Source of the DNA: Terriglobus albidus | Lineage (GTDB): Bacteria > Acidobacteriota > Terriglobia > Terriglobales > Acidobacteriaceae | NCBI RefSeq assembly: GCF_025685425.1 | Contig: NZ_JAGTAS010000058.1 | Coordinates: 124,001 to 188,000 of the forward strand | Direction of reading: 5' to 3' | DNA length: 64,000 bases | In this document: positions 54,224 to 63,552 of the stretch, in pieces | How the letters are laid out: each line of letters begins with the position of its first letter | How positions within the stretch are numbered: the stretch's first letter is position 1 | Made by a program: the position numbers and the translations under genes | The notes under the pieces: model-generated | Database searches by the model: none | Told to the model about the DNA's origin: nothing | The model's input: only the letters and a program-made list of their open reading frames with translations

Positions 54224-54958
54224 ATGCCGAGCAATCGTCTGAAGACGAGATGTGTGTTGCCGGCAGCCGCTGCGATCGTGCTGGCGACTCACCCTATGAT
54301 TTTGCCTGTACATGCCCAGATCAGGGGTGCGGGAGATTCCCCTACAGGACTGACGAGAAAGAACGCCGAGGCTCCTGCCGGAACTGGAGCATACCGCCTT
54401 CACTCCGGAGATCAGCTCGTAGTGAACTTCCGGTTTACCCCTGAGTTCAATGATGAGGTTACAGTTCAACCGGACGGCCACGGCCAGTTCAAGTCCGCGG
54501 GCGATCTGAAGCTCGAGGGGCTGACCATTCCCGAAGTACGGGCACTCATCCTTGCGGAGTCAACCTCGAAGCTGGTGAACCCGGAGTTCACGGTAACCCT
54601 GAAAGATTTTGAACGTCCTCATATCTTCGTCGCCGGCGAGGTCATCACTCCGGGAAGACAGGAGCTGCGCAGACCGATTACGGCTATGCAGGCGGTGCTC
54701 GCCGCAGGTGGTCCGAAGGAAGATGCCGCCATGGGACGCGTGGTTCTCTTCCGCAGAATCGACTCTGAGATGTCAGAGGTCCATATCTTGAAGCTGAGCA
54801 GCCTTAAGACTGTAACGCGCGCGCAAAACGACATGGTGCTGCAGCCAGACGATCTGCTTCTGGTAGGCCACGATCATCTGCAGACGATCAACCGTTACAT
54901 CAAGACGGCGAATCTTGGCATCTACCTGCAGCCGCTGAGCTCGAGTCCGGTATTCTAG
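54224..54958 (+). CDS. Polysaccharide export protein (Wza/KpsD type)
   Basis: About 244 aa. The signal peptide (CVLPAAAAIVLATHPMILPV) ends with HAQ and no lipobox Cys, unlike classical Wza. The Poly_export domain has YRLHSGDQLVVNFRFTPEF and VTVQPDGHGQF; one SLBB domain follows (FVAGEVITPGRQELRR, then AVLAAGGPKEDA). It builds the periplasmic/outer-membrane export channel. A GTG start at 54101 would read through the palindromic repeat; the ATG at 54224 begins a proper signal peptide. It continues the locus B operon. Confidence 0.9.
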   Translation: MPSNRLKTRCVLPAAAAIVLATHPMILPVHAQIRGAGDSPTGLTRKNAEAPAGTGAYRLHSGDQLVVNFRFTPEFNDEVTVQPDGHGQFKSAGDLKLEGLTIPEVRALILAESTSKLVNPEFTVTLKDFERPHIFVAGEVITPGRQELRRPITAMQAVLAAGGPKEDAAMGRVVLFRRIDSEMSEVHILKLSSLKTVTRAQNDMVLQPDDLLLVGHDHLQTINRYIKTANLGIYLQPLSSSPVF

Positions 54959-54998
54959 GCCGGGATGCAACAGCTTCCCACTTGGGAGACGACCGCGC

Positions 54999-56276
54999 GT
55001 GCTGAAAATCCTGCTCATCGCTTATGAGTGCAGTCCATACCGCGGCTCGGAGTGGGCTGTCGGCTGGGGCAGGCTACTTGAGGGATCACGTGTAGCCCAG
55101 ATGCATGTCCTTACCAGCGAAGACAACTTTGCCGCGCTCAAACGGGCACAGGAAGAAGGTCTCCTCCCTCCGGAGGTGCGGTTTTATACCCCTGAACCGG
55201 ATGCCAGGCTCCGCGCCGAATCTCCTGCTCATGGAGCCTTTGCGTATAACTACGGCGCATATCATCACTGGCACAAACTCGCTATCGAGCTGGCAAGGAA
55301 CCTGCACGCACAGGAACACTTCGATCTGGTGCACCAGGCAACCGTGAATACGTTCCGTGAACCCGGCTATGGATACGAGCTTGGTATTCCGTTTCTCTGG
55401 GGTCCCATTGGAGGATCGCAGAACTATCCGATGAGCTTTTTGTCGCTGCTACCGGTGAAGGAAGCAGCCAAGGAAGCTGCGAGGGCAATTGCAAACAAAT
55501 ACACGCTCTATCGCGATTCGCGGGTCCGGCTGGCGGCACGCAATGCAGCAAAGATCTATGCATCTAATTCCACCAATCAGCGCGATTATGAGCGTGCCTG
55601 GGGCAGAAAGGTCGACCTGCTGTTGGAGACCGGCCTAAAAGAGGTGCCGGAACCGGACCATTCCCGGTTTGAACGCCGGTTGGAGGAGAAGCGACGCGGA
55701 CACCAGACCGCTCCGCTGGAGCTACTGTGGAGTGGCGAACTGCAGACACGCAAGGCGCTGCCGGTTCTTCTGCGTGCCCTCCGTAAGGCGCGCAAGCAGG
55801 CTGAGTTCCGCCTGACCGTGCTTGGTGATGGCCCGATGCGGGAGTTGTGGACTGCGGAGGCCAGGGCGCTCGGCCTGCAGGACATCGTCAGCTTTGCGGG
55901 ACGGCTTCCCTTCCCTGAAGCTGTTGCGGCGATGCACCATGCCGATCTCTTCTGCTTCACAAGTCTGCGGGACACCAGCGGCAACGTGGTGCTGGAAGCG
56001 CTGGCTGCAGGTGTACCGGTCTTATGCTTTGGCCATCAGGGCGCCGAAGATATGGTGGACGCAACCTGCGGAGTCAGACTTCCGGTCGTCTCACCCAAAA
56101 GGGCAATTGAAGACTGGTGTCAGGCACTGATTGAATTGGCTGAGAATGCCGAAAAACTACTTGCGATGAGTTGGGCTGCCCCGGTGCGTGCTCGTGAATT
56201 TCTGTGGTCACGCAACGGGGACGTGGTGAACGAGGCATATCTGGAACTTGGCCGAACCAACATGGAGAAAGGTTGA
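54999..56276 (+). CDS. Glycosyltransferase family 4 (GT-B)
   Basis: A 425-aa transferase with N-terminal KILLIAYECSPYRGSEWAVG and LPFPEAVAAMHHADLFCFTS near the donor site. The signature is SGNVVLEALAAGVPVLCFGH (EX7E-like), with LELLWSGELQTRKALPVLLR before it. The GTG at 54999 starts right at the first beta strand. One of at least two transferases of locus B; sugar unknown. Confidence 0.9.
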   Translation: MLKILLIAYECSPYRGSEWAVGWGRLLEGSRVAQMHVLTSEDNFAALKRAQEEGLLPPEVRFYTPEPDARLRAESPAHGAFAYNYGAYHHWHKLAIELARNLHAQEHFDLVHQATVNTFREPGYGYELGIPFLWGPIGGSQNYPMSFLSLLPVKEAAKEAARAIANKYTLYRDSRVRLAARNAAKIYASNSTNQRDYERAWGRKVDLLLETGLKEVPEPDHSRFERRLEEKRRGHQTAPLELLWSGELQTRKALPVLLRALRKARKQAEFRLTVLGDGPMRELWTAEARALGLQDIVSFAGRLPFPEAVAAMHHADLFCFTSLRDTSGNVVLEALAAGVPVLCFGHQGAEDMVDATCGVRLPVVSPKRAIEDWCQALIELAENAEKLLAMSWAAPVRAREFLWSRNGDVVNEAYLELGRTNMEKG

Positions 56277-56298
56277 AGCTCGATCAGAGCGCGTACGC

Positions 56299-57648
56299 AT
56301 GAGCTTTCCAGCATCGAGCATTGGGCCCGGGGAGCCGTTGCCACCGCCAGGAATGCTGCGCGCCATGTGGCGCCGCGGAGTTGCGGTTGCCGGCGGCCGC
56401 CTGACCTATGCCCTTGCCGACCAGGTGACCTACAGCTTCGGCAACATGGTGGTCGCTGCCATTCTCAGCAGACATGGCAGCCGCGCAGAGTTTGGCACCT
56501 ACATCCTTACGCAGCGGGCTATGGATATCTTTATCCAGATCTGCAGCGTCTTCTCCTGGGCACCCTTCATGTTCCGCTTACCTTCAACACCGAAGGGACG
56601 GCAGCACATCTTTCTGGGAAGCATTGTCGGGCAGCAGGTCTGTGCCTGCCTTGTATTCGCATTGCTTTTATGGATCGCTGGCTGGTGGACAGCCGGCCAT
56701 CATTATGATCTCTATGCCAATGTCATGGTTCCGCTGGCTGTGACGTCCATCGCTATTCTGTTCCGCGAGTTCACCCGGCGCATGTACTTCGCGGAGCTCC
56801 GCTTCAAAGCTGCTTTCTGGACGGACGTAGCAACCGTCGGTCTACAGATCGCCGGTGTGGAGATGCTCTACCGCATCGGCCGGCTGCATGTACCCGAGAC
56901 ATTACAGGTACTTTCGTTTGGCGCCGGGGTAGTTTCTCTGTACTGGATTCTGACCGAATGGAAGACCTTCGAAATCCGTCTGCGTGACGTATATGAAGAC
57001 CTGCGACGGGACCTCCGTCTGGGCGGATGGCTGCTGGGCGGCAACATGATCTCGATGGCCAGCGCTCAATGCAACCCGTGGCTTCTAGGGGCTGTCCTGG
57101 GGCCGGCTAGTGTGGGCGCTTATGCCATCTGCGAAAGCGTCGTCAACATTCCACGAGTAGCGCTAAATAGTCTGCAGAATGCGATGGCCCCGGTGGTCGC
57201 GCGCTCTCTGGCAAAGGACGGGAAACCCGGTCTGCGGCAGGTGATTGCCCGCTACGACCGCGCCCTGCTGCTGGGCTCGGCTGTCTGCGCCGCGGGCGTT
57301 GTTGCCCTGGGACCGTGGGTTGCCCGGCTGATCTTCAAAGCCTTTCCCGACAATGGCCGGATGATCCTGATCTTTCTTGCTCTTAACTTCATCGCTGTTG
57401 CCGCAACATTGGCCCAGAGCTATGGTCTGACTGCTTTGGACAAGGCAGGTCTTGTCTTCTATGCCAATTTGGCCGGATTTGTTGTGCAGGTGCTCCTGGC
57501 GGTTGCCCTGGTTGGCAAATTGAATGTTGCGGGGGTGGCCTTGGCCATGTTGCCCGGCAGTATTGTGGTTGTCATCATCAGGCAGATTTTTTACAGGCGC
57601 GAAATCACGAGCCCGCAAGAAACGGCATCATTTGGTCGAAATGCATAG
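56299..57648 (+). CDS. Wzx-type polysaccharide flippase (second)
   Basis: About 449 aa with around 12 transmembrane helices: N-terminal TYSFGNMVVAAILSRHGSRA and FGTYILTQRAMDIFIQ, typical of the MOP flippases. It would translocate the lipid-linked repeat units of locus B. The ATG at 56299 is preferred since the 17 residues before it are hydrophilic and atypical. Immediately downstream of the GT4 gene and 18 bp before the ATP-grasp gene. Confidence 0.88.
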   Translation: MSFPASSIGPGEPLPPPGMLRAMWRRGVAVAGGRLTYALADQVTYSFGNMVVAAILSRHGSRAEFGTYILTQRAMDIFIQICSVFSWAPFMFRLPSTPKGRQHIFLGSIVGQQVCACLVFALLLWIAGWWTAGHHYDLYANVMVPLAVTSIAILFREFTRRMYFAELRFKAAFWTDVATVGLQIAGVEMLYRIGRLHVPETLQVLSFGAGVVSLYWILTEWKTFEIRLRDVYEDLRRDLRLGGWLLGGNMISMASAQCNPWLLGAVLGPASVGAYAICESVVNIPRVALNSLQNAMAPVVARSLAKDGKPGLRQVIARYDRALLLGSAVCAAGVVALGPWVARLIFKAFPDNGRMILIFLALNFIAVAATLAQSYGLTALDKAGLVFYANLAGFVVQVLLAVALVGKLNVAGVALAMLPGSIVVVIIRQIFYRREITSPQETASFGRNA

Positions 57649-57666
57649 GATGGGGACAGGCAGATT

Positions 57667-58905
57667 GTGACGGCACCGGGAGCAAATGAGTTCGGCAAAG
57701 GCACGAGGCCTCCTCGCGTGCTGATCGCTACGGCTCGCGAGTGGCTCTCCGGCGCCCGTCTTGCCCTTGCCTTACGCAACTTCGGCTGCGAGGTCAGCCT
57801 GCTTTCTCCGGCAGATCATCCAGCACGGCTGACCGGGGCTATCTCGCAGTGGACACACTTTTTGCAGATGCGACCCTTTCGCAGCTTCGAGCGTGCTCTG
57901 GATACTGCAGCGCCGGACAGCCTTATTCTGGCGGACGAAATCGTACTTCATTACGCATTACTGCTGGCCGGAAAAGACAACGAGTATGGCCTGCGACTGC
58001 GACACCTGATTGAATCGACCACGGCAGGATCGACAGCATTGCAACTGGCACGGACGCGGTTCGATCTGCTGCACCAGGCAAGTCAGTTGCAGGTGCCTGT
58101 GCCAAAGACAGAGCCTTTACCGACACTGAAAAACCTGCCGCGCGCGATTACTCATCTGGGTTTTCCGCTGGTTCTGAAGTCTGATGGAAGCGCGGGTGGC
58201 CAGGGAGTACGTATCGCTCGCTCCATGGAGGAAGCAGAACAGCTCTGGAAGAAACTACATCGCACTCCCAGCCTCCCGCGCGTGTTGAAACGTGGCCTGA
58301 TCGACGGTGAGTGGATGCATCTTCGTAACTGGACGCGCCGCTTGAAGTCGGCGGTCAGCGCACAGCAGTGGATCGCCGGTCGGGAGGCCACGAGTATGGC
58401 GATGGCGCACCAGGGCCGGCTGCTCGCAAGCGTTGAGTTTGAGGTGGTGCAAACCACGGAGAGGCGCGGACCATCCAGTGTGCTTCGCGTTCTGGATGAT
58501 GCGCGGCTCCGCCACGCCATGGCGCGCATCGTCGCTCATCTTGGAATTAACGGATTCTGCGGCTTCGATTTCATCTGTGAGCCGAATACAGGAAACCCAT
58601 TGTTGATCGAGATGAATACCCGCCCGACGCAGGTAAGCCATCTGTCGTTCGGCGAGGGGAAAGACCTGGTGGCCGCCTATGTGCGCGAAGTCCTCGGGAA
58701 ACAAGTAGAAGACCGTCCTGCGGCCACACGCAATCCCTTCATTGCGCTTTTCCCACAGGAGCTGAGGCGAGACGCCGCAAGCACATGGGTTAAGGATGCA
58801 TGGATGGACGTTCCCTGGGACTCGCCCGCTCTCATCGATTTCGCTCTGGAGACAGGTGGAAAGAAACTGAGCCCTACTCTGCTTCCTGCGCGGGGTGATG
58901 CGTGA
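57667..58905 (+). CDS. ATP-grasp-domain protein in EPS locus
   Basis: A 412-aa protein. The ATP-grasp central fold is visible: a Lys-binding strand FPLVLKSDGSAGGQGVRIA (glycine-rich lid), then QQWIAGREATSMAMAHQGRL, and the metal-binding FDFICEPNTGNPLLIEMNTR (Glu and Asn/Arg ligands). The fold catalyses carboxylate-amine or carboxylate-thiol ligation via acyl phosphate. The N-terminal 120 aa look like a preATP-grasp Rossmann domain. ATP-grasp genes are unusual inside Wzx/Wzy clusters; they could attach an amino acid or other amine to a uronic acid. GTG start; it overlaps the ligase gene by 4 nt. Confidence 0.85.
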   Translation: MTAPGANEFGKGTRPPRVLIATAREWLSGARLALALRNFGCEVSLLSPADHPARLTGAISQWTHFLQMRPFRSFERALDTAAPDSLILADEIVLHYALLLAGKDNEYGLRLRHLIESTTAGSTALQLARTRFDLLHQASQLQVPVPKTEPLPTLKNLPRAITHLGFPLVLKSDGSAGGQGVRIARSMEEAEQLWKKLHRTPSLPRVLKRGLIDGEWMHLRNWTRRLKSAVSAQQWIAGREATSMAMAHQGRLLASVEFEVVQTTERRGPSSVLRVLDDARLRHAMARIVAHLGINGFCGFDFICEPNTGNPLLIEMNTRPTQVSHLSFGEGKDLVAAYVREVLGKQVEDRPAATRNPFIALFPQELRRDAASTWVKDAWMDVPWDSPALIDFALETGGKKLSPTLLPARGDA

Positions 58906-60359
58906 GCATCGCCCGTCCTACGGCCTTCACACCCTACCGGCTGGCACGAGTCCGCCTCGAGCTGTCGAACATCACCAGGCGGTTGATGCTCGTCAAGATC
59001 GTCTGCGGCATCGCGCTTGGTATCTGTTACTGGTACTCCGTTCCTTATGTGTTGCCCTTCATCGTCCATGGGGCCACAGCAGAGTCGGCAGCAGCGGAGT
59101 CAGCGGCCTTCCAGGGCAGCGCCAGCCGCCAGTTAGCGATGCCTGTCATCGCGTTCTTCTGCCTTATCCTTCTGCGGGAACTTCCCCGCCGTGGGCGCTT
59201 CGCCGGCCACCTGCGGTACTTCGCCGCGGCGTACGTCATCTGGGCAATGATGAGCGTTGCCTGGAGTGACGATCCCTCGCTTACGCTCAAGCGGCTGGTC
59301 GTCTTCCTGATCAATATTCTTGCCATCTACACCTTTGCTCGGCGCTTCTCTCTGGTTGAGATATCTGTCCTGGCCTTCTTTGTCACCGGAACGGTGGCCA
59401 TTCTGGCCCTTTATGGCGATGTGGTCATGCAGCATATCTTCGATCCACGCAATGCGGACTATCGCTTCCAGGGCGTCGCCGAAGCGAATTATCAGGCCAT
59501 GAGCCTTGTGGTCTGTATCTTCTCTGGACTTACGCTCTTCGATCGCAGGCCGCCATGGCGTAAATTCCTGGCTCCTGCTCTGTTCGTCGCATTTGTTCTG
59601 CTCTACCTCACCCGTTCACGCGTCAGCACGATTATCTGCCTGTTGATGGCGGGCATCATGATGTTGCGACTGGCACGGAAGATTCTCAGCGCACCCGCAC
59701 GCGCCATGCTGGCTGTGGCGTGCCTCGCGGTTGTGCTTCCTGTCCTGGTTTACGTCGTGGGACAAAAGGGGCTGGGAGCAGCACAATCCGCATTCATGAT
59801 GGGCCGCACCGATACCCAGAACACATCGAATCTCTCCAATCGCGCGCCGCTCTGGGCAGAGCTGTCTGATTATGTGAAGATGCGCCCCCTTCAAGGCTTT
59901 GGATATGCCGGGTTCTGGTCTCCAAGCCGCGTGAGTCTGATCTCGGGGCATCAGGGATGGACGGTGCCCCATGCCCACGAAAATTATCTGGACCAGACCC
60001 TGTCGCTCGGACTTGTTGGAGCGCTACTCTATGCCTGCGTTCTCTGGGGAGCCATTGCCCTGGCCTGGAAGCGTTACCGCCGGAACCCGCAGGCGACCGA
60101 TTTAATGGTGGCTGCAATGCTCACATGGCTTGCTTTGGAGGGCCTCGCTGAGTCCGTGCCGATCGATCCCTATCTGCCAACCACGCTGGCGTACGCCTGC
60201 ATCGTGAAAATGTGCTTTGCTGAAGGTTCAGAGACAGAGCAGGATCGATGGCTTGCATCCGACCAGCTTCTGGGCGGTGTTACACCTGCCTTGCTGGAGA
60301 AGTTACCGCCGAACCTGCGCGTTGAGGCGCAGACAGCAATGGAGAGCACTCATGGTTGA
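58902..60359 (+). CDS. O-antigen ligase/polymerase family membrane protein
   Basis: A 485-aa protein with about 10-12 transmembrane helices and the PF04932 loop MRPLQGFGYAGFWSPSRVSL. WTVPHAHENYLDQTLSLGLVG, with the conserved His-x-x-His/Asn-type motif of WaaL/Wzy, follows. It is either the polymerase of locus B or a ligase. Its GTG start overlaps the ATP-grasp stop (GTGA), and it overlaps the next GT2 gene by 8 nt. Confidence 0.9.
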   Translation: MSIARPTAFTPYRLARVRLELSNITRRLMLVKIVCGIALGICYWYSVPYVLPFIVHGATAESAAAESAAFQGSASRQLAMPVIAFFCLILLRELPRRGRFAGHLRYFAAAYVIWAMMSVAWSDDPSLTLKRLVVFLINILAIYTFARRFSLVEISVLAFFVTGTVAILALYGDVVMQHIFDPRNADYRFQGVAEANYQAMSLVVCIFSGLTLFDRRPPWRKFLAPALFVAFVLLYLTRSRVSTIICLLMAGIMMLRLARKILSAPARAMLAVACLAVVLPVLVYVVGQKGLGAAQSAFMMGRTDTQNTSNLSNRAPLWAELSDYVKMRPLQGFGYAGFWSPSRVSLISGHQGWTVPHAHENYLDQTLSLGLVGALLYACVLWGAIALAWKRYRRNPQATDLMVAAMLTWLALEGLAESVPIDPYLPTTLAYACIVKMCFAEGSETEQDRWLASDQLLGGVTPALLEKLPPNLRVEAQTAMESTHG

Positions 60360-61329
60360 TACGACCGTGCGCAGCGACTCTGGTCAGTACGAGCCCGGGC
60401 TAGTAAGCATCATTATCCCAACGTACAAACGGCCCGATGATCTGAGAAAAGCAGTTGAGAGTGCCGTGGCGCAGACCTACCCTCATATTGAGGTTGTGGT
60501 TGTTTCCGATGGGCCCGATTCTGCAGCGCGAGCGGCTGTCGATGGCATCGACCCACGTGTTCACTATGCAGAGCTCCCCTCAAACCGTGGTCCAGCCGCG
60601 GCGAGAAATGAAGGTGTAGCTCTAAGCCGCGGCGAGTGGCTCACCTTTCTGGACGATGACGACCTGATCCTTCCAGGGAAGATCGAGAAACAGCTTGCCC
60701 TGGCTGATCGCAACTCACCCCAGACAATGATTTCCTGCCGCGCGATCTATCGTGCCCAGGGCAAGGACAACATTCATCCTGAACAGCCCATCGGTCCAAC
60801 GGAAGATGTGGCTGACTACATCCTTTTGCGGCCATCCTTAACCAGACGCCCTGGTGTTCTTCCGTTGCAGTCACTGCTGTTGCACCGCAGCCTGCTCGAG
60901 AAAGTCCCCTTCACCACGCATGCGGACCATGAAGACTGGGCATGGCTGCTGGAGGCATGGCATCTCGCCGGCGCTCGCGTCAAATTCGCGTGGGAACCGC
61001 TGGTGGTCTACAACATCGTCGTCGACAGCATCTCCCGATCCAGGCGTACCAACTGGAAAGATTCCCTGGCTTGGGCGCAGCAATACCGCAAATGGATTGG
61101 CGACCGCGCCTTCGCCTCGTTTTTAAGCACCAAGGTTGCGCTCAAAGCAAAGCGTAGCCAGGATAAAGGTGCACTCCAGCAGATAAGCCGAGTCGTCATG
61201 GCGAGCCGTCCGGGATGGCTGGAGCTCGCATTCCTGGCCGGCATCTGGCTGCTGCCTGGACAGCTCCTACACCATCTATGGAAGAAGTCTCTCGAGAGCT
61301 CACACCAGGCTGGGCAGACAGCATCATGA
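60352..61329 (+). CDS. Glycosyltransferase family 2
   Basis: About 325 aa. GT-A motifs: VSIIIPTYKRPDDLRKAVES, then VVSDGPDSAARA, NRGPAAARNEGVALSRGEWL and the DxD region FLDDDDLILPGKIE. DHEDWAWLLEAWHLAG fits the catalytic-base segment. A hydrophobic C-terminal helix (LAFLAGIWLLPGQLL) probably attaches it to the membrane. The ATG at 60352 overlaps the preceding stop. Followed by the GH26-like gene with an ATGA overlap. Confidence 0.9.
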   Translation: MVDTTVRSDSGQYEPGLVSIIIPTYKRPDDLRKAVESAVAQTYPHIEVVVVSDGPDSAARAAVDGIDPRVHYAELPSNRGPAAARNEGVALSRGEWLTFLDDDDLILPGKIEKQLALADRNSPQTMISCRAIYRAQGKDNIHPEQPIGPTEDVADYILLRPSLTRRPGVLPLQSLLLHRSLLEKVPFTTHADHEDWAWLLEAWHLAGARVKFAWEPLVVYNIVVDSISRSRRTNWKDSLAWAQQYRKWIGDRAFASFLSTKVALKAKRSQDKGALQQISRVVMASRPGWLELAFLAGIWLLPGQLLHHLWKKSLESSHQAGQTAS

Positions 61330-62459
61330 AGCTCATTGCACGTATCGCGTTGCTGCTTGGCGTGGCCATGGCTGGCATGTGGGTATGGCATCGTTGGCAT
61401 CTGCGAGCCGTGGACGAGAGCATTACCGCAAACTCTGTAAGCGCTGCCACGTCATTACAGAGCTGGGCGAAAGCTCCCCCGGTCAAACGGGCTTTTTACG
61501 GCCGCAGGCTTGAACCACGCGATATAGTCCTGCATGGGGCAGGCCAGAGCGATCGTCAGAGTTTCGATGCCTATTCCAAGGCAGTGGCGCCGGCACGGCC
61601 GATGCTGATGATGCGCTATGTAGACCTGCACGACGACCTACCGAAGTTCTTTGAACACCTTCGAGCGGACCTCGGCACAGCGCGGGATTATCTGATTCCT
61701 CAGATCGGGATATCGCTCAATGAAGGTGGCGGAACACACCACTATGAAGCCGCGACCGCGGCGGGTAAAGACGATGCCGCACTGCAACAGATCTGTTCCG
61801 GACTGCAATCTCTTGCCCGTCCAGTCTTTGTCCGTCCCGGGTACGAATTCAACGGGCCGTGGAACGGCTACGCTGCACCAAGTTACGTTGCAGCCTTTCG
61901 CCGGATCGCAGACGTCATCCATCGTTGCATGCCGCAGGAGGCAGCGGTGGTATGGGACTGGTCTCCGGATGCCGAACTCGATCAGCAGCGGGCAGGCGCT
62001 CCGGCAGCATTTGCGGCCGCGCGTTGGCAGCAGTTTTATCCCGGGGATGCGTATGTCGACTGGTGGGGTGTGAACCTTTTCTCTCCGCCAACTCTATCCT
62101 CTGCGGCGACACGTGAATTTCTTGCCGAGGCAGACAAGCATGGCTTTCCCGTCATGATCGCGGAATCAACGTTGCGAGGCGCCTCCGTGCATGACCCACA
62201 TGCGGCGATCGATCAATGGTTCGCACCCTACTTCGGCCTGCTTCGCGGGACAAAAGGCATCAAGGCTTTCTGCTACATCGACTGGGATTGGCGTATCTAT
62301 CCGCAGTGGGCAGATTGGGGTGATGCGCGGATAGAGAGCGATGCGACGGTGCTCGAGTTCTACCGATCGCAGGTCCTCAACTCATCAGCCACACAGTGGC
62401 TCTCCGGTGGAGCGGACCGTACGACAACGCGCACTGTTCTGCGTCTTGACGGCAAATAG
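61326..62459 (+). CDS. Glycoside hydrolase family 26-like, membrane-anchored or secreted
   Basis: About 377 aa. N-terminal signal/anchor (IARIALLLGVAMAGMWVW) without a clear cleavage site. A TIM-barrel glycosidase follows, with the acid/base-type strand VFVRPGYEFNGPWNGYAAPS and the nucleophile-type strand FPVMIAESTLRG, as in GH26 (beta-mannanase/lichenase); AVVWDWSPDAE and YVDWWGVNLFSPP also match. Coupled to the GT2 gene by ATGA, so it is part of the EPS operon and probably trims or releases the polymer during export. Substrate unknown. Confidence 0.82.
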   Translation: MKLIARIALLLGVAMAGMWVWHRWHLRAVDESITANSVSAATSLQSWAKAPPVKRAFYGRRLEPRDIVLHGAGQSDRQSFDAYSKAVAPARPMLMMRYVDLHDDLPKFFEHLRADLGTARDYLIPQIGISLNEGGGTHHYEAATAAGKDDAALQQICSGLQSLARPVFVRPGYEFNGPWNGYAAPSYVAAFRRIADVIHRCMPQEAAVVWDWSPDAELDQQRAGAPAAFAAARWQQFYPGDAYVDWWGVNLFSPPTLSSAATREFLAEADKHGFPVMIAESTLRGASVHDPHAAIDQWFAPYFGLLRGTKGIKAFCYIDWDWRIYPQWADWGDARIESDATVLEFYRSQVLNSSATQWLSGGADRTTTRTVLRLDGK

Positions 62460-62460
62460 T

Positions 62461-63465
62461 TTACTGACGTGGCGCCGTATCGGGACGTTCTCCATGCCGA
62501 CTGCGGAAGTCCATTCGATTGAGAAACTGTGACGAACCGCCGCGTGCCGCGGTCAATCCCCGATACAAGCCGGCTGTGACCGCGAGACTCAGTCGAGCAT
62601 CCAACACCTTTGCCGGTTGTCGTGTGAGATGCCCTGCCGCCCATTGAGGAATATCCCGCGCGACCGCGAGAAGTAAACGTCCGGTCAGGTTATATAGGAG
62701 CCTGGTAGGACTCTTCCTCGCCCCGGCGAGCCGGGCTTCGATCGCGCCGGTGCGCATGGCTGACTGGCTCAAGAAATGCGGATCAAGCCTGCGCGGCGGA
62801 ATCAGGTGCAGCACCTTCGCCTCGGGAGCCAGCCACATACGGTGCCCTGCCTGGTGCATTCGTTGGAAAAGATCGGTGTCTTCTCCACCCTCGGTAAAGT
62901 TGAGATCGAACCCGCCCAGTGATTCGAAGACATCCCGACGGATAAGCACATTGTTGGTCGAGGGAAGCTCGTGAAACTGCATACTCCGCTCTTCCGAGAA
63001 TAGAATCTCGCCGAGCAGCCGCCGGGCGCGCGGGCCTACCTCACTGAAAGACCACCCGTCAGGGAGTGAGAGCGCGGTCGCTCCTCCCACACATACAGCA
63101 TGATTCTGCTGGGCGACACGATAGAGAGTCTGCAGCCAGTGAGGCGGCGCGATCTCGTCATCGTCAAAGCTCGCGAGCCAACGACCACGCGCGTGTTGTG
63201 CGGCCAGATTCCGGGCAGCAGCAACCCCTTGTTTGGCTCCCCGCAGGATGCGGACAGAAATCGCCGCCTCAACCTGATATTTCGCCAACACCTCAGGCGT
63301 GTTGTCGGTTGATTGATCGTCGACAATCACCATCTCAACCGGAACACTCGCGAGAAGCGATTGCCCGAGGAGCGCATCCAAAACTCCCGGCAGGAGATGC
63401 GCACGGCTGCACGTCGTCATGACGACGCTGATCTCGGGCTCTGGATCGGAGGGACGAGGTACCAC
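62461..63465 (-). CDS. Glycosyltransferase family 2
   Basis: A 334-aa GT-A enzyme: ISVVMTTCSRAHLLPGVLDA, VIVDDQSTDNTPE, GVAAARNLAAQHARGRWLAS, FDDDEIAPPHWL (DxD) and GGEDTDLFQRMHQAGHR. A typical polysaccharide glycosyltransferase, but separate from the locus B operon: it is convergent with it, with only one base between stops. It starts at ATG 63465. Confidence 0.88.
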   Translation of the reverse strand: MVPRPSDPEPEISVVMTTCSRAHLLPGVLDALLGQSLLASVPVEMVIVDDQSTDNTPEVLAKYQVEAAISVRILRGAKQGVAAARNLAAQHARGRWLASFDDDEIAPPHWLQTLYRVAQQNHAVCVGGATALSLPDGWSFSEVGPRARRLLGEILFSEERSMQFHELPSTNNVLIRRDVFESLGGFDLNFTEGGEDTDLFQRMHQAGHRMWLAPEAKVLHLIPPRRLDPHFLSQSAMRTGAIEARLAGARKSPTRLLYNLTGRLLLAVARDIPQWAAGHLTRQPAKVLDARLSLAVTAGLYRGLTAARGGSSQFLNRMDFRSRHGERPDTAPRQ

Positions 63466-63552
63466 ATACGCAGTCTATCTGAGACAAGCGCTCAATTCGC
63501 GGAAGCAGAAGACTTCCCTCGCTCCGAAACCACAGAGTTGCCCAATTGAAGA

